This document shows, one piece after another, positions 44,599 through 52,555 of a stretch of 64,000 nucleotides of DNA (positions are counted from its first letter, which is position 1; the number at the start of each line of letters is the position of its first letter). The notes under the pieces are model-generated. The model saw nothing but the letters and a program-made list of their open reading frames with translations. It was not told the origin of the DNA and did not search any database. Source of the stretch: Chloroflexota bacterium (GTDB lineage: Bacteria; Chloroflexota; Anaerolineae; UBA2200; JACIWT01). Both the position numbers and the translations under genes were made by a program. The DNA is taken from NCBI GenBank assembly GCA_014360825.1, contig JACIWT010000003.1:124001-188000 (forward strand). The letters run 5' to 3'.

Positions 44599-45381
44599 TT
44601 AACGCCAGCGAGTCAGGATCTCCTCGCGCTGGAAGAGCCGAACACCCACATACAGAGCGATCACATCAAGCAGGGCCAAGACCACAGCAGCGATGGCAAA
44701 AGCCCGGGTGGTGTAAAACACTTTGCCGGCTACCTGTAGCAGACTGAAGCCGACCAGGGGGATGATAATGAAGCCCGCAATCTGCTCTGCCACTCGGACG
44801 TCATTCACCCGAGATGAAACGATCACTGCCAGCGCCACCGACAGAAGGCAGCAGAGTGGCGCGATGATGAGCATAGCCAGCAGCCACATTAAGTTGACCA
44901 AGAGTGGCCTTACTGGCGGTGTGGCGAGGAACCACGCGCCCAGCGCGAAAATGCCGAAGGCAAGCCAAGTGGTCAGGACAGCAGGGATCGCCGCAGCCAG
45001 CGATTTGCCCAATAGGAGTTCCCCGACCGTGATCGGTGTAGCCAGGAGTGGTTCCAGGCTGCGCTGTTGTTTCTCGCCGATGATACTAAAAGAAGCAATG
45101 GTCATCGGGATGAACAGTGGCATCATGAGGAACATGAACAGGAACTGGCTGACGATGATAACCTGCATGACCTCATTTGGTGCCAGACCTGCCAACTGCG
45201 GCGCGACCCGGTAGTACATCTCCACCTCTTCGGCTGGCACTTCCTCCGCGCCCGTCAAGTGGAGCATAAGAAGTGGTATGGCTACTAGGAGCACGGGCAC
45301 CAGAAACACGCTGAAAAGGAGGAGCCGGTTACGGATAACTTCCGTCCACTCTTTACGAACGATCAAGATCACCTTTTTCAT
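44599..45381 (-). CDS. ABC-2 type exporter permease (NatB-like)
   Basis: This 260-residue membrane protein has an N-terminal cytosolic amphipathic stretch (VRKEWTEVIRNRLLLFSVFLVPVLLVAIP) typical of NatB/YhaP-type ABC-2 permeases. It also has the conserved ISGEKQQRSLEPLLATPI-like loop (here IIGEKQQRSLEPLLATPI) and six or so hydrophobic segments. Its ATG overlaps the ATPase stop by 4 nt (ATGA), which fixes the pair. Sodium or drug export is possible; substrate unknown. Confidence 0.85.
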   Translation of the reverse strand: MKKVILIVRKEWTEVIRNRLLLFSVFLVPVLLVAIPLLMLHLTGAEEVPAEEVEMYYRVAPQLAGLAPNEVMQVIIVSQFLFMFLMMPLFIPMTIASFSIIGEKQQRSLEPLLATPITVGELLLGKSLAAAIPAVLTTWLAFGIFALGAWFLATPPVRPLLVNLMWLLAMLIIAPLCCLLSVALAVIVSSRVNDVRVAEQIAGFIIIPLVGFSLLQVAGKVFYTTRAFAIAAVVLALLDVIALYVGVRLFQREEILTRWR

Positions 45382-46295
45382 CGCCCGTCCTCTTTGACCA
45401 AAGCCAGGTATATTTCCTCCAGCGAATGCTCCAACTCTTTCACATATTGCACTTCAGCCCCAGCGGTTGCCAACTGTCTGACGACGATCGGGTTCTGCCT
45501 TTCTGGGTCGTTTAGCCGAATGAGCATCTGCTTGTCGTCCATCCAGCGCACTTCTTGGACGAAATCCAACTCCTGCACAGCCTTCAGGAACCGATCCGAG
45601 CAGTTCGCCACTTGTACTACGGTTGTGCGTCCGAAGAGTCGGCGCCGGAGGTTCTCCGGGGTATCCACCGCGATGAGGCGAGTGCGCAATACTGCAATCC
45701 GATCGCATAAGCGCTCGGCTTCGTCCAGGTTGTGGGTACAGAGGAAGATGGTGCGTCCCTCACCTCTTAACTCTTCAATGAATTCGCGGACGGTCTTTGC
45801 CGCCTCGGGGTCCAGGGCAGCGGTGGGCTCGTCCAGAAAGAGCAACTTGGGCTCATGAATGAGGGCACGGGCGAGGGCGAGTTTCTGCTTCATACCCTTT
45901 GAGAACTCGGCCACTGGCTCATCGCGTCGCTCCCACAGGCCGAGCATGCGCAGATATTTCTCTACCTGTGGCCGATAGTTCTCCACTTCGTACATTTGCG
46001 CGTAGAAACTTAAGTTTGCCTCGGCGCTCAATTTCTCATACAGCCCTGGTGACTCAGTGAGAATACCCGTGGTGTGCCGGATGGCTATATTCTCTTGCCC
46101 AACCCGAAAGCCGTTGACAATAGCCTCCCCAGAACTGGGCGCGATCAGGCAAGCGAGCATGCGCACTGTGGTGGTCTTTCCTGCGCCGTTCGGACCCAGA
46201 AAACCGAATACTTCGCCCTCGTGTACATCCAGATCGAGGGACTCCACCGCTGTCTTGCCATTGAACCGTTTGGTCAGTGCGTACGTCTTAATCAT
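45378..46295 (-). CDS. ABC exporter ATP-binding protein (NatA-like)
   Basis: This 305-residue ABC ATPase has Walker A GPNGAGKTT, signature FSKGMKQKLALA, Walker B LLFLDEPTAALDP and the H-loop FLCTHNLDEAERL. The signature is FSKGMKQ instead of LSGGQ, as common in the NatA/DrrA group. A C-terminal regulatory extension follows (EVQYVKELEHSLEEIYL). It pairs with the permease via the 4-nt overlap. Seven bp separate it from surE, so it is likely cotranscribed from the surE side. Confidence 0.92.
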   Translation of the reverse strand: MIKTYALTKRFNGKTAVESLDLDVHEGEVFGFLGPNGAGKTTTVRMLACLIAPSSGEAIVNGFRVGQENIAIRHTTGILTESPGLYEKLSAEANLSFYAQMYEVENYRPQVEKYLRMLGLWERRDEPVAEFSKGMKQKLALARALIHEPKLLFLDEPTAALDPEAAKTVREFIEELRGEGRTIFLCTHNLDEAERLCDRIAVLRTRLIAVDTPENLRRRLFGRTTVVQVANCSDRFLKAVQELDFVQEVRWMDDKQMLIRLNDPERQNPIVVRQLATAGAEVQYVKELEHSLEEIYLALVKEDGR

Positions 46296-46301
46296 AATCG
46301 C

Positions 46302-47099
46302 TCATTCTAACAGAGCCTGCAAGGCGTTCCAATCCGTGTGAGCACTTAGATCTATCGTGATCGGTGCAACGGACACCACCCGCTCCACCATCAGGGCGTA
46401 GATGTCAGAATCGGGCTCGGCTGCCTCTGGAGAGAAAACGCGCCGATAACCGTTCATTTGTTTATTCCCATTCTCGTCTTCCGTCACAACGGATTGAAAA
46501 TACCTCAATCGTGAGACCCGCGTCAGCCGCCAAGGCGTTGCGGGTGTGGCATCGCACGGTATATCTACCTTCAGCACGTCTACCCCTGTTGGTAGGCCAT
46601 GAGCCAACACGCGCTCAGCAAAGTGGCGCGTGAAAACCGCTGCCACTGAGAAATCTACCTCCTCGCTGTGGGTGAGATGGAGCGATTCCTCCGTCTCCAG
46701 TGAGACGGCTAATCCAGGGATGCCGAAACTCGCACTCTCCAGGACTGCGCCCACGGTTCCTGAGATAGTGATGCCTGACCCTACGTTCTCCCCATAGTTG
46801 ATACCGGAGATCACCAAATCTGGCAGCCGTGGAGCGAAGCGGAGCAGCCCGTGACGCACTGCTGTCGCTGGTGATGAGGTCAGTGCAAAAGTTTCGACTC
46901 TCTTGCCTCGGATACTCATGTTGTGGCGGGTTGTCTCAACTGGCCCAGGCGGGAAACTCCGGCTGGAGCCCGATTGTTGGTCCCGAGGGGCTACAACGAG
47001 CACGTCGCCCAGATCGTAAACAGCCTCCACTGCCGCGCGCAGGCCCGGCGATTCGATCCCATCATCATTGGTGATGAGAATCAATGGTCGATCTCCCAA
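46302..47099 (-). CDS. surE: 5'/3'-nucleotidase SurE
   Basis: SurE dephosphorylates nucleoside monophosphates and is linked to stationary-phase survival. The 265-residue product starts MGDRPLILITNDDGIESPG and has VVAPRDQQSGSS and SGINYGENVG (metal and active-site regions), with a C-terminal YGVTVTPL-like end replaced by APITIDLSAHTDW. The start is TTG 47099, supported by GGAGG 6 nt upstream. It is the first gene of the leftward run; its own promoter was not found. Confidence 0.95.
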   Translation of the reverse strand: MGDRPLILITNDDGIESPGLRAAVEAVYDLGDVLVVAPRDQQSGSSRSFPPGPVETTRHNMSIRGKRVETFALTSSPATAVRHGLLRFAPRLPDLVISGINYGENVGSGITISGTVGAVLESASFGIPGLAVSLETEESLHLTHSEEVDFSVAAVFTRHFAERVLAHGLPTGVDVLKVDIPCDATPATPWRLTRVSRLRYFQSVVTEDENGNKQMNGYRRVFSPEAAEPDSDIYALMVERVVSVAPITIDLSAHTDWNALQALLE

Positions 47100-47269
47100 G
47101 ATGAGCCTCCGTGATGTACTATTTTCTTGCAGGCAAGCGGGCGAACGGCGCGCCGCTCGCCCTGCTCGCTATTGCGGCCAGTATTATCGCCTATTTGAGA
47201 ACGGCAGTCAAGGTCAATCTTTCAAGGTTTTTCACTTGCTCTGCGGGCCGGAGCGACTACAGGTCAGCG

Positions 47270-47298
47270 TTGCTCGTGTGCGCAAAACGTGCTATACT
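47270..47298 (+). promoter_or_regulatory. Promoter of the glycosyltransferase gene
   Basis: TTGCTC (47270-47275) and TATACT (47293-47298) are separated by 17 bp with TGC before the -10 box. It lies inside an upstream extension of the open frame and supports the start at 47381. Confidence 0.55.
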
Positions 47299-47380
47299 TG
47301 TAGGCTGCATCCCGCAAGGGATCTTCGTTCTGCCAGGCTGCGGTGGAATAGACTGTCAACTGAAGGAAAGAATTTCGTTG

Positions 47381-48850
47381 ATGTTATTCGTCGAAATCAC
47401 CTACTTATTTTGCACCCTGCTCCTGGCCATCTATGGTCTGAACAGCCTATACCTTATCTGGCGATTCTGGCGCACGCGGAAACGGGACGTGCCCCGCCCA
47501 CCCGATCCAGATATATGGCCCACCGTCACTGTGCAATTGCCTATCTATAATGAATTGTATGTGATAGAGCGGTTGCTGGGTGCGGTAACGGCGCTGGATT
47601 ACCCGAAGGATCGGCTTCAAATCCAGATACTCGATGATTCCACTGATGAGACGGCCACTGTCGTCCGCCGCGCTGTAGCCCAATACCGTGCCCGAGGCTA
47701 CGACATCTCCTGCATTCATCGCCACGTCCGGCGTGGGTATAAGGCTGGCGCGCTTGCCGACGGACTTCGCTTAGCCCGGGGCGAACTAATTGCTATCTTC
47801 GATGCCGATTTCGTGCCCAGCCGGGATTTCCTGTGCCAAACGGTGCCCTACTTCGCCATGCCGGATCTTGGCTGTGTCCAGACCCGCTGGGAACATGTGA
47901 ACGGGGATTATTCGACCTTCACCCGTGCGCAGGCGATGGGTATTGACGCCCATTTCTTCGTGGAGCAAGCAGCGCGCAGTCAGAGCGATCTCTTCATGAA
48001 CTTCAACGGCTCTGGTGGCGTGTGGCGGCGGGAATGCATTGTCTCGGCTGGGGGTTGGCAAGGCGATGTGTTGACTGAAGATTTGGATCTTAGTTATCGC
48101 GCTCAACTTCAGGGCTGGCGCATCCTCTTTTTGTCTTACGTAAGCGTACCTGGTGAACTGCCACCACAGATGGATGCTCTGCGCCGGCAACAATTCCGCT
48201 GGGCCAAAGGGAGCATCCAGACAGCGCGCAAACTGCTCCTACCCCTACTATGCTCTCGCCAGCCACTGCGCATCAGATTAGAGGGCGCTATTCATCTGAC
48301 CAACTACCTGGTCCACCCCATTGTGCTCGTTATGCTTTTGCTTATGCTACCGCTTAGTCTGAGCCCCAACCATCTATCTGGCCTCCTGCCCTACTCACTT
48401 CTGCCGGCCCTTGGTCCACCTTTGTTGGTAGCAGTCGCGGCGATGCAGCGGGGCAAACCATATCGTTATTGGCCCCTCTCCATGCTCTTGCTGCTTCTCA
48501 TTGGGACAGGACTATCACTGAGCAATGCAATAGCCGTGGCGGAAGCCGTCCTGGGGCGGGGGAGCGAGTTTCAGCGCACGCCGAAGTTCAATGTTCGCAG
48601 CCTCCATGATCGCTGGGAGCGGAGCATTTACTCGCTGCCACACGATTGGAAGCCATGGTGCGAACTGGCGTTGAGCGCGCTCGCGCTTATGCTGATGCTG
48701 TTCGTTTCTGTTCAACAGAAGCATATCCCCTCACCCTGGCTGGCGGTGTACACTCTGGGCTATGGTTATGTGGGTCTGCTCAGTCTGTCTCAGTCATGGC
48801 GACAGCGCCGTGCACCCAAAATACGCCCGGCACTGGCAGGTCGGATGTGA
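47381..48850 (+). CDS. Processive-type GT2 glycosyltransferase (cellulose/glucomannan synthase-like)
   Basis: This 489-residue membrane glycosyltransferase has an N-terminal membrane helix (LFCTLLLAIYGLNSLYLIW). A GT-A domain follows with VTVQLPIYNE, ILDDSTDET, the metal site DADF (IAIFDADFVPS), the catalytic TEDLDLSYR and the Q-x-x-R-W motif QQFRWAKGS. About five C-terminal membrane helices complete it. It matches the CelA/beta-glucan/CslA-type synthase family that assembles and exports beta-linked polysaccharide; the polymer is not predictable. ATG 47381 has AAGGAAAG upstream; the frame is open 90 codons further, but an apparent promoter lies there. Confidence 0.9.
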   Translation: MLFVEITYLFCTLLLAIYGLNSLYLIWRFWRTRKRDVPRPPDPDIWPTVTVQLPIYNELYVIERLLGAVTALDYPKDRLQIQILDDSTDETATVVRRAVAQYRARGYDISCIHRHVRRGYKAGALADGLRLARGELIAIFDADFVPSRDFLCQTVPYFAMPDLGCVQTRWEHVNGDYSTFTRAQAMGIDAHFFVEQAARSQSDLFMNFNGSGGVWRRECIVSAGGWQGDVLTEDLDLSYRAQLQGWRILFLSYVSVPGELPPQMDALRRQQFRWAKGSIQTARKLLLPLLCSRQPLRIRLEGAIHLTNYLVHPIVLVMLLLMLPLSLSPNHLSGLLPYSLLPALGPPLLVAVAAMQRGKPYRYWPLSMLLLLLIGTGLSLSNAIAVAEAVLGRGSEFQRTPKFNVRSLHDRWERSIYSLPHDWKPWCELALSALALMLMLFVSVQQKHIPSPWLAVYTLGYGYVGLLSLSQSWRQRRAPKIRPALAGRM

Positions 48851-48899
48851 GACGATCGTAGTGTATAGCGCTGCGCCGAGGTTATGAGACATCACGCGA

Positions 48900-48928
48900 T
48901 TTTGCGTTCGCTTCGGTTATGCTATAAT
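48900..48928 (+). promoter_or_regulatory. tRNA-Arg promoter
   Basis: TTTTGC (48900-48905) and TATAAT (48923-48928) with 17 bp spacing and an extended -10 (ATGC before TATAAT) precede the tRNA by 14 bp. Confidence 0.55.
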
Positions 48929-48942
48929 GGATGTGAACGAAT

Positions 48943-49016
48943 GCCCCTGTAGCTCAGTGGACAGAGCGAGGGCGTCCTAAGCCCTGTCGTCGGGGGTTCG
49001 AGTCCCTCCAGGGGCG
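48943..49016 (+). tRNA. tRNA-Arg (anticodon CCT)
   Basis: The 74-nt sequence folds as a cloverleaf. The acceptor GCCCCTG pairs with CAGGGGC, the D-stem is GCTC/GAGC, and the anticodon arm AGGGC-GTCCTAA-GCCCT gives anticodon CCT, which reads AGG codons. The T-arm GGGGG-TTCGAGT-CCCTC follows. The discriminator base is G and the 3' CCA is not encoded. Confidence 0.95.
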
Positions 49017-49084
49017 CTGTCCGGGTAGTGAGAGGTCATTTTTCGGGGCGAGTTGGCTTCTGCTTGTACAGTTTTGTGAGCCTT

Positions 49085-49708
49085 ATGACTATCTCTTCCC
49101 TGATCATCGGTGTCGCTGGTGGAACGGCGTCGGGCAAGACGACCGTAGTCGAGGCTATCCTCGATCGCGTGGGCCGAGAGCGCATCGCCTATATCCAGCA
49201 CGACTCGTACTACAAAGACCTCAGCCACCTGCCCTTCGAGGAGCGAAGGCGCTTCAACTTCGACCATCCCGATGCACTGGAGACCGATCTCCTCATCCGA
49301 CACCTCCAGTCTTTGCGGAACGGCCGACCCGTTGAGGTGCCCGTCTATGACTTCACCTGCTATTGTCGGCTGCCCGAAACGCGACATGTCGAACCACGTC
49401 CGGTGATCATCATTGAGGGATTACTCCTCCTCGCCGAACCGGCGCTCCGTGACTTAATGGACGTCAAAATCTACGTGGATACAGACGCTGACCTGCGCTT
49501 CATCCGTCGCCTCAAGCGTGACGTGGCAGAGCGAGGCCGCACGGTGGACTCGGTGATCGAACAATACCTGGCTACCGTGCGCCCGATGCACCTGGAATTC
49601 GTGGAGCCTTCCAAACGCTATGCCGACGTGATTATCCCGACTGGGGGACAGAACGTTGTGGCCCTGGATTTGGTGACGGCGCGAATTCTGTCTTTGCTGG
49701 GTGAGTAA
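49085..49708 (+). CDS. udk: Uridine kinase
   Basis: Uridine kinase phosphorylates uridine and cytidine in pyrimidine salvage. The 207-residue cytosolic product has the P-loop GVAGGTASGKTTV, DSYYKD, FDHPDALE, VPVYDFTCYCR and IIIEGLLLL, and the lid RFIRRLKRDVAERGR. The length is normal. ATG 49085 precedes the P-loop by 9 residues; RBS is weak. It overlaps psuG by 8 nt if psuG begins at GTG 49701. Confidence 0.96.
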   Translation: MTISSLIIGVAGGTASGKTTVVEAILDRVGRERIAYIQHDSYYKDLSHLPFEERRRFNFDHPDALETDLLIRHLQSLRNGRPVEVPVYDFTCYCRLPETRHVEPRPVIIIEGLLLLAEPALRDLMDVKIYVDTDADLRFIRRLKRDVAERGRTVDSVIEQYLATVRPMHLEFVEPSKRYADVIIPTGGQNVVALDLVTARILSLLGE

Positions 49709-50651
49709 ACCCATTTTCTCCAAACTTAGCAATGCTATGCGAATACACCCCTATGTGAAATGCGCCTTGGATGCCGGTGAGGCCGTTGTGGCCATGGAGT
49801 CCACACTCATCAGCCACGGCCTTCCTTTTCCGGAGAACCTGCAGGTGGCCCAGGCAATGGAACAGGCCATACGTGCCGAGGGCGCGATCGCAGCCACCAT
49901 CGCTATCCTCAGCGGCGAACCCATTATAGGTTTGGACAATGCTCAGATGGAGTACATCGCCCGGAGCAAAGAGGTGCGCAAATGTAGCCGGCGCGATTTG
50001 GCCATCGTCGTAGCCAAGGGACTGGATGGGGCCACGACAGTCTCCGGGACAATGGCTTTGGCACATAAGGCGGGCATCCGCGTCTTCGTCACCGGCGGCA
50101 TCGGGGGAGTACACCGCGGTCATCCTTTCGATGTCTCGGCGGACTTGGAGGAACTGGCCCGCACGCCTATGATAGTGGTCTGCTCAGGGGCCAAAGCGCT
50201 TTTGGACCTGGAGGCAACCCGGGAGCGCTTGGAGACGCTTGGCGTGCCTGTTCTGGGATACCAGACGGATCACTTCCCGGCCTTCTACACCCGGGAGAGC
50301 GAGCTGTCGGTGGATATGCGTGTAGATGGACCAGGGGAAGTCGTGGCTATTGCCCGGGCGCGAGATGAATTAGGACTCCAGGCTGCAGTGCTTGTAACGG
50401 TGCCTGTGCCGAGGGAGGACGAACTGCCTCGCGAGGAAGCCGAAAGCGCCATCGGAGAGGCAGTTCGGCTGGCAGAAGAAAAAGGCATACGCGGGGAAAT
50501 GGTCACGCCCTTCATTTTGGCTCGAGTTGCTGAATTGACACAGGGACGTAGCCTGCGCGCTAATCTCAGCCTATTGGTCAACAACGCTCGGGTGGGCGCA
50601 CGTATCGCCCGGGCCTTTGTAGTTGGACAAATGACATCTTTTGTGCTATGA
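49701..50651 (+). CDS. psuG: Pseudouridine-5'-phosphate glycosidase
   Basis: PsuG splits pseudouridine 5'-phosphate into uracil and ribose 5-phosphate. The 316-residue product includes VAMESTLISHGLPFPENL, GLDGATTVSGTMALAHKAGI, VFVTGGIGGVHRG, YQTDHFPAFYTRESE and the C-terminal LLVNNARVGARIA, as in the family. The kinase PsuK that normally makes its substrate is not adjacent. Instead it follows udk. GTG 49701 gives an 8-nt overlap with udk; ATG 49737 gives a product beginning MRIHPYVKCAL and is also possible. Confidence 0.95.
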   Translation: MSKPIFSKLSNAMRIHPYVKCALDAGEAVVAMESTLISHGLPFPENLQVAQAMEQAIRAEGAIAATIAILSGEPIIGLDNAQMEYIARSKEVRKCSRRDLAIVVAKGLDGATTVSGTMALAHKAGIRVFVTGGIGGVHRGHPFDVSADLEELARTPMIVVCSGAKALLDLEATRERLETLGVPVLGYQTDHFPAFYTRESELSVDMRVDGPGEVVAIARARDELGLQAAVLVTVPVPREDELPREEAESAIGEAVRLAEEKGIRGEMVTPFILARVAELTQGRSLRANLSLLVNNARVGARIARAFVVGQMTSFVL

Positions 50652-50652
50652 T
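50623..50652 (+). promoter_or_regulatory. Promoter of the ECF transporter operon
   Basis: TTGGAC (50623-50628) and TATGAT (50647-50652), spaced by 18 bp, have TTGTGC before the -10 box (extended). It overlaps the psuG stop codon. Transcription would start near 50659, giving a leader of about 180 nt. Confidence 0.6.
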
Positions 50653-50658
50653 AATATT

Positions 50659-50837
50659 AAACCATCCACCGCAGACGAGCGGGGGTGAGGTTTACCTACC
50701 TTCAAGCGAATAGGGAAGACCCCAGGCGCTTGGATCGTGTGCGACCGAGACGACCGCAGGTTTGGTCTTCGTGGCTTGCGGGTTTCCGGCGTGACTGGGG
50801 CCCGCAATTTGTTTTCCCAGCACTTTGGCGAAGGATA
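50659..50837 (+). promoter_or_regulatory. Structured 5' leader of the ECF operon, candidate riboswitch or attenuator
   Basis: The leader is non-coding in appearance and rich in pairings. GGGGT near 50683 pairs with ACCCC near 50719. GACC (50751-50754) pairs with GGTC near 50763. A terminator-like hairpin (TTGCGGG 50776-50782 with CCCGCAA 50801-50807, then TTTGTTTT) ends 22 nt before the ecfA1 start. CCGCAG just upstream could pair with TTGCGG of the terminator left arm, an antiterminator-like alternative. No TPP, FMN or cobalamin consensus was recognised. Function is inferred from layout. Confidence 0.6.
50776..50815 (+). terminator. Leader terminator before ecfA1
   Basis: TTGCGGG and CCCGCAA form a 7-bp stem with an 18-nt loop followed by TTTGTTTT. 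The position right before a start codon suggests conditional termination, not the end of the preceding gene. Confidence 0.6.
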
Positions 50838-51677
50838 ATGGAACCGCTGATCCGTGTGGAAAATCTGGAATATGTCTACCCCATAGGTCGGGGAGGGGGA
50901 ATTCCTGCCCTGCGTGGCATCCATTTGAACATTCAGAAGGGGGAGTATGTCGCTATCATTGGTGCTAACGGTTCGGGCAAATCTACCCTGGTCCGGCACC
51001 TGAATGCCCTGCTCCTACCCACCAAAGGCGACGTCTGGGTAAATGGTTGGAACACTCGCGACGCGGATCATATCCGTGACATCCGTCAGACAGTGGGCAT
51101 GGTCTTTCAAGTGCCGGACAACCAAATTGTGGCCACGGTGGTGGAAGAAGATGTGGCTTTCGGCCCGGAGAACCTCGGCGTCCCTGATGAAGAACTGCCC
51201 GCGCGTGTAGCCTGGGCCCTGGAGACAGTGGGGCTCTTGGCTCAGGCCAAACGCGCCTCTCACCTCCTCTCGGCGGGGCAAAAACAGCGGTTGGCTATCG
51301 CTGCGGCTTTGGCGATGAAGCCGCGTTGCCTGATTTTGGACGAGGCAACGGTCATGCTGGACCCGGTTGGTCAGGCGCAGTTGCTTGAGACAGTTCGTCG
51401 CCTCCACCACGAAGGCACCACGATCATTGCTGTGACGCATATGATGGAGGAAGCAGTGGAGGCAGGCAGAGTTGTAGTGTTACATGAAGGCCGGGTAGCA
51501 ATGGAGGGTACCCCTGCTCAAGTGTTCAGCGACGCTGGTGCACTGCGTCGTCTCGGCTTGGATGTGCCTCCGATCTCTCGATTGGCCCATCTGCTGGCCG
51601 AGCGTCAACCGGGGTTTCCCACCGACATTTTGACAGTGGACGCGTTCGCCGATGCAGTGTGCCCAACAACGAGGTGA
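50838..51677 (+). CDS. ecfA1: ECF transporter ATPase, EcfA1-like
   Basis: This 279-residue ABC ATPase has Walker A GANGSGKST, the Q-loop GMVFQVPDNQIVATVVEEDVAFGPENLG (a stretch typical of ECF ATPases; key residues FQVPDNQ), signature LSAGQKQRLAIA and Walker B CLILDEATVMLDP. It energises vitamin uptake together with EcfA2, EcfT and an S-component. ATG 50838 begins the conserved MEPLIRVENLEYVY, with GAAGG upstream. A 51-codon extension would be translated from the structured leader and is rejected. Confidence 0.93.
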   Translation: MEPLIRVENLEYVYPIGRGGGIPALRGIHLNIQKGEYVAIIGANGSGKSTLVRHLNALLLPTKGDVWVNGWNTRDADHIRDIRQTVGMVFQVPDNQIVATVVEEDVAFGPENLGVPDEELPARVAWALETVGLLAQAKRASHLLSAGQKQRLAIAAALAMKPRCLILDEATVMLDPVGQAQLLETVRRLHHEGTTIIAVTHMMEEAVEAGRVVVLHEGRVAMEGTPAQVFSDAGALRRLGLDVPPISRLAHLLAERQPGFPTDILTVDAFADAVCPTTR

Positions 51678-51682
51678 TCTCG

Positions 51683-52555
51683 ATGGCGCTGGATGGTACA
51701 CCCTGGATCGAAGTGGAAGATTTGCATCACACCTACCTGAAAGGGACACCCTTGGAGGCAGTGGCCCTCCGCGGGGTCAGTCTCAAGGTTTGGCCTGGGG
51801 AGATAGTGGGACTAGTGGGGCCGACTGGCTCGGGCAAATCCACTTTGCTGCAGCATCTCAACGGCCTGCTTCGCCCCCAGCGGGGGATGGTGCGTGTGCT
51901 TGGTATGGACTTGGGTGATCCCTCTGTGGATGTGCGCCGGGTGCGCCGACGGGTTGGACTCCTCTTCCAGTACCCAGAGGACCAACTGTTTGAACGATAT
52001 GCAGGCGACGACGTCGCTTTCGGGCCCCGCAATATGGGTTTGCCTTTGGCGGAAGTTCGCACTCGTGTGAAAGCGGCGATGGACGCAGCGGGCTTGCCCT
52101 TTGATACATACAAAGACCGGCTGACTCTCACCCTCAGTGGAGGTGAACGGCGAAGGTTGGCATTGGCTGGCGTGTTAGCATTGGAACCGCAGGTGTTGCT
52201 ATTAGATGAGCCGACTGCAGGATTGGATCCCCATGGACATCGATCCCTTTTATCCTTGCTTACTCGTTGGCGGGATCAGAGTGAGCGATCTATTGTGCTA
52301 ACGTCGCACAACATGGATGATCTGGCTCTGTTGGCTGACCGATTGTACGTGCTGGTGGATGGGCAAATCATCCGCGAGGGGACACCTCGCGAGGTATTCA
52401 GCGATCCTGGTTTTCTCCTGGAACATGGGCTTGGCTTACCGACCGCGACCCAGGTAGTGCGAAGTCTCCACCAGCGAGGTTGCCAAATACCCGCAACTCT
52501 ACTGACAATGGAAGAAGTCGTTGAGGCGATCACGGAATTGGTCTACCGTGTCTGA
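51683..52555 (+). CDS. ecfA2: ECF transporter ATPase, EcfA2-like
   Basis: This 290-residue ABC ATPase has Walker A GPTGSGKST, the Q-loop FQYPEDQLFERYAGDDVAFGP, signature LSGGERRRLALA and Walker B VLLLDEPTAGLDP. It is the second ATPase of the module, downstream of ecfA1 by 5 nt. ATG 51683 has GAGGTGAT upstream. EcfT overlaps its end by 8 nt, so translation is coupled. Confidence 0.93.
   Translation: MALDGTPWIEVEDLHHTYLKGTPLEAVALRGVSLKVWPGEIVGLVGPTGSGKSTLLQHLNGLLRPQRGMVRVLGMDLGDPSVDVRRVRRRVGLLFQYPEDQLFERYAGDDVAFGPRNMGLPLAEVRTRVKAAMDAAGLPFDTYKDRLTLTLSGGERRRLALAGVLALEPQVLLLDEPTAGLDPHGHRSLLSLLTRWRDQSERSIVLTSHNMDDLALLADRLYVLVDGQIIREGTPREVFSDPGFLLEHGLGLPTATQVVRSLHQRGCQIPATLLTMEEVVEAITELVYRV

Noticed and set aside
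50685-50837. 51-codon extension of EcfA1
   Set aside because: It is Arg/Pro/Trp-rich, unlike ABC ATPase N-termini, lacks an RBS and coincides with the structured leader and terminator.
50659-50837. FMN, TPP or cobalamin riboswitch before ecfA1
   Set aside because: None of the conserved core sequences of these classes is seen, whereas a clear cobalamin core is recognisable at 17545-17705.
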